Below are positions 5,195-7,095 of a DNA stretch of 7,095 nt, piece by piece (the first letter of the stretch is position 1; each line of letters begins with the position of its first letter). This stretch comes from Candidatus Atribacteria bacterium 1244-E10-H5-B2. Lineage in GTDB: Bacteria > Atribacterota > JS1 > SB-45 > 34-128. A program made the position numbers and the translations under genes. The notes under the pieces are model-generated. The model saw only the letters and a program-made list of their open reading frames with translations. It searched no databases and was not told the origin of the DNA. The DNA lies in contig NMQN01000681.1 in the NCBI GenBank assembly GCA_003575245.1, forward strand, positions 1-7,095. Direction: 5' to 3'.

Positions 5195-7095
5195 TTAAGG
5201 AGAGCTAGCTCTCCCGGCCATACTAAATCCAGTCAGCTCTTTTTTCAACACTCTTTCCCATATATCTTTATTTTCCTTATCTCCCAAATAGACAGCAAGC
5301 CACCAGTCTCCTTTTACCAAAAGATTCTCTGGAGACATGCCACCTTTATGATGCCCTTCCTCCACAAAATAATTCTCTATAATTGGGATATCCCTTTTAA
5401 TTCCTTTATGCATAATTTTTATAGTCTTCTTCTTAAGCATAAAGTGCTTTAAAGCTTTCCAGACTTCCGAAGGTGTAGTCCAATCCTCTTGCGAATCCGT
5501 TCTGTAACTAAAATAGACTACTCCGCCGACTATATGCTCTGCTTCATCGATCTTCTTAAAAGTGAATTTAGCTATTTCTTGCCCATCCTTAATTATCTTT
5601 TTTCTCTTTTTATCCCATTCCTTAATATCCTTTTCTGCCGGTGGTTTTGTTTTTATATACTTCTTATCTCTGGCTTCCCGATAGGCTTTCCAATACGAAC
5701 TCCTAAATTTTTCCTCTCCTATCTTAGGAGGCATTAAAGTAAAATAACATTTAGTTCTGAGCGTATCTATAATTTTAGCCCCATATTTAAGTAAGGTAGT
5801 TAAATCCCACTCTCCCCATCTTTCTCCTTTCTTGAGGTTGGGGTAGCCACTATTGAATAAATATCTGAGGTCGGCCAGTAATTCTCGCCATCGCTTTAGA
5901 GGATCTTTAAGGTCATCATCTATCCCCTCTGCTTTAAATTGTTCAAGGTCAAGCTTCTCAAACTCTTCCTTAATAACTCCCTTAATCTTCCCGGCTAGAC
6001 TATTCCACCATTCCTCCCAATCCTTATCACCATACTTTATTTTGCCTGCTACTACTATCCTTAATCTATCTTCCTGGCCAGTATCATATTTAGAATATAA
6101 TCCTTCCATTTCGTTTAACTTATTACTTACAGCCTGAACTTTGCAATCATCTTTTGGGTCTTTCATTCTAAACACTATAAAGGCAACTCTTTCTTCATTT
6201 TTACCCTCATCGCTTGCTCTTATTTCTATTTCCGGAATAGAGTTTAAATCTTCCATCCAAGAATCCTTCAGATGTTCGTCGATTTCTATATTATTCCAAA
6301 GTTTTTTAGGGGAATCAGTTCTACCTCTTAAAGGCATATCAGGCATTTCTCCATATACGCTCAAGTAGGCTAGAGTGGGAGAATTTACCCAATTCATTCC
6401 CTGTTTTATTATTTCCTTCTCTCTTAGAATATCTCTTTCTTTTTTCCAAGCTTCTTCATCATCAAATTCGTGCTTTTGGTACCAGCTATCGGGCATATTA
6501 CAAACTCCACCTACCGGCTCTTCATCTCCACATATCAAACAACGTGGATGTCCATTGGGATGGGTATACTTAGCTGCTTTAAATTCGTGAATCTCTCCCG
6601 CTAAAGGTTTCTTCTTATTTTCATTAATAACGGCTGTCTCTTTATCATATTCTTCTCTTTGCTTATTTGATAATTTCTTGTAAAACTCCTTAGCGAATTC
6701 TGCTTTTAATTCAGCCCAGATATTTGGATTTCTATTATCCCCAAATTTCTTGGCTGCTATTCCATCTTTTACTTCTTTAACAGAAATTATTTCTCCCTTG
6801 CCATCGCCACTTGTAGCCCACTCTTTAAAATGCTTTTTACAAAACCAGGCATGCCCTATCCCTTCGGCCCATAAGCATTCATAAACGGGAGGCTGATTAC
6901 ATTCCATACACTTTTCTCTACTATGTCTTTTTTCAATTTGGATATCCTTCTCCTGGGCAAATTCTTTTGCGAGTCTTAGGATCTCAGATGCAGCAATATC
7001 TTCTAATTCCCCAGAGTCCCGGTCCGCTTTATTATGAACAATCACATACTCTCTAAATTCCTCGGAGTCAAATTCTGGGTGTTCTTTAACAAATT
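5195..7095 (-). CDS. Large XkdF/YqbD-like prohead protease with zinc-binding N-terminal domains (5' partial)
   Basis: The frame is open to the window edge (...FVKEHPEFDSEEFREYVIVH), so the true start lies outside. Numbering from the internal GTG at 7045, there is a Cys/His cluster at 46-72 (CMECN ... C57 ... CKKH), a second at 169-192 (CLIC, C182, H192), and unrecognised alpha/beta and helical regions at about 235-355 and 375-470. The C-terminal 125 residues carry the S78-type protease: GGVVYFSYRTDSQEDWTTP, probable catalytic His546 (KIMHKG), GDWWLAVYLGD and probable catalytic Ser608 in ELTGFSMAGRA. It should process the scaffold and capsid during head maturation. B. subtilis XkdF is roughly 300 residues, so the N-terminal addition is large. 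The protein stops at TAA 5197-5195 just after the active-site strand, without the usual C-terminal extension, which lies about 360 bases downstream. Confidence 0.78.
   Translation of the reverse strand, partial: FVKEHPEFDSEEFREYVIVHNKADRDSGELEDIAASEILRLAKEFAQEKDIQIEKRHSREKCMECNQPPVYECLWAEGIGHAWFCKKHFKEWATSGDGKGEIISVKEVKDGIAAKKFGDNRNPNIWAELKAEFAKEFYKKLSNKQREEYDKETAVINENKKKPLAGEIHEFKAAKYTHPNGHPRCLICGDEEPVGGVCNMPDSWYQKHEFDDEEAWKKERDILREKEIIKQGMNWVNSPTLAYLSVYGEMPDMPLRGRTDSPKKLWNNIEIDEHLKDSWMEDLNSIPEIEIRASDEGKNEERVAFIVFRMKDPKDDCKVQAVSNKLNEMEGLYSKYDTGQEDRLRIVVAGKIKYGDKDWEEWWNSLAGKIKGVIKEEFEKLDLEQFKAEGIDDDLKDPLKRWRELLADLRYLFNSGYPNLKKGERWGEWDLTTLLKYGAKIIDTLRTKCYFTLMPPKIGEEKFRSSYWKAYREARDKKYIKTKPPAEKDIKEWDKKRKKIIKDGQEIAKFTFKKIDEAEHIVGGVVYFSYRTDSQEDWTTPSEVWKALKHFMLKKKTIKIMHKGIKRDIPIIENYFVEEGHHKGGMSPENLLVKGDWWLAVYLGDKENKDIWERVLKKELTGFSMAGRASSP
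5199..5214. repeat. Perfect 16-bp palindrome at the protease stop
   Basis: GGAGAGCTAGCTCTCC is fully self-complementary and covers the last codons of the protease frame (within GRASSP). It lies where homology to the XkdF relic would be expected to continue, so it probably marks the upstream junction of the inserted stretch. It could also be an operator or a weak hairpin. Confidence 0.6.

Larger units (their letters stand above)
4837..5198 (-). mobile_element. Probable non-coding insertion between protease and XkdF C-terminal relic
   Basis: No reading frame of note is present on either strand. The flanks look like two halves of one ancestral protein: protease ending GFSMAGRA and relic starting RELKDIDIDEISL. 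The stretch carries a promoter, two hairpins with U-tracts and a third related arm. It has no transposase, no clear terminal inverted repeats and no certain target duplication, though the flanks are similar (GAGAGCTAGCTC and GAGAGAACTC). It might be a small non-autonomous element, a captured regulatory cassette, or a region grown by hairpin duplication. Boundaries are approximate. Confidence 0.45.

Noticed and set aside
4837..5198. The insertion between protease and relic could be a self-splicing group I or group II intron
   Set aside because: I found no group I core pairing (P7-type motif) and no group II domain V-like hairpin. The two main hairpins end in U-tracts as terminators do, and the downstream part has its own ribosome-binding site and ATG, which a spliced exon would not need.
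5195..7095. The large protease ORF might contain an intein
   Set aside because: There is no N-terminal Cys/Ser block or C-terminal His-Asn block in the right arrangement, and the Cys pairs look like zinc clusters.
1..7095. tRNA genes, rRNA, CRISPR arrays, insertion sequences with transposase, integrase or attachment sites
   Set aside because: None was visible: no cloverleaf-like segments, no regularly spaced repeats, and no such proteins in any frame.

Overview
This window looks like part of a tailed-phage or prophage head and head-tail-joining module, with every gene on the minus strand (reading from 7095 down to 1). The gene order matches the PBSX/skin (xkd/yqb) arrangement of Bacillus subtilis-type elements: XkdF-like prohead protease, scaffold, major capsid protein, a YqbF-like small protein, a small unknown protein, head-tail adaptor, head-closure protein, HK97-gp10-like protein, and the first codons of a tail-terminator-like gene. 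The DNA is AT-rich. Ribosome-binding sites are strong (GAGGTGAT, AAAGAGGTG) and there is a near-consensus sigma-70/SigA promoter, which suggests an AT-rich bacterium of Firmicutes-like or similar anaerobic type. The species cannot be named from the sequence.

Layout. 5195-7095 is a very large XkdF-like protein whose start lies outside the window: two zinc-binding-like clusters, long unrecognised domains, and an S78-type protease domain at the C-terminus. 4837-5198 is a non-coding stretch that appears to have been inserted between the protease and the rest of its ancestral C-terminus. It carries a promoter, two strong hairpins with U-tracts and a third matching arm. 4660-4836 still reads as the missing XkdF C-terminal segment in one frame, interrupted by one TAA. 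The scaffold-like protein (3970-4659) continues that same frame from a new ATG with its own ribosome-binding site. The major capsid protein (2637-3938) and adaptor (775-1947) are intact, and both carry what look like inserted beta-rich domains.

The short genes between 65 and 2620 show damage that can each be undone by single-base changes: one in the gene at 2027-2340, three in the gene at 2343-2620, one in the gene at 471-762, and probably one at the start of the gene at 65-496. Correcting them restores tightly packed genes ending just before or overlapping the next start. This is either decay of a cryptic prophage or indel error in the sequence.

The most notable region is 4855-5127: a strong promoter that fires into two successive terminator-like hairpins ahead of the scaffold and capsid genes. 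The second hairpin's 3' arm can pair equally well with an upstream or a downstream arm, and the three differences between those arms are all transitions that keep the pairing on the minus-strand RNA. This looks like a two-state RNA element sitting where a protease-scaffold polyprotein gene was split.
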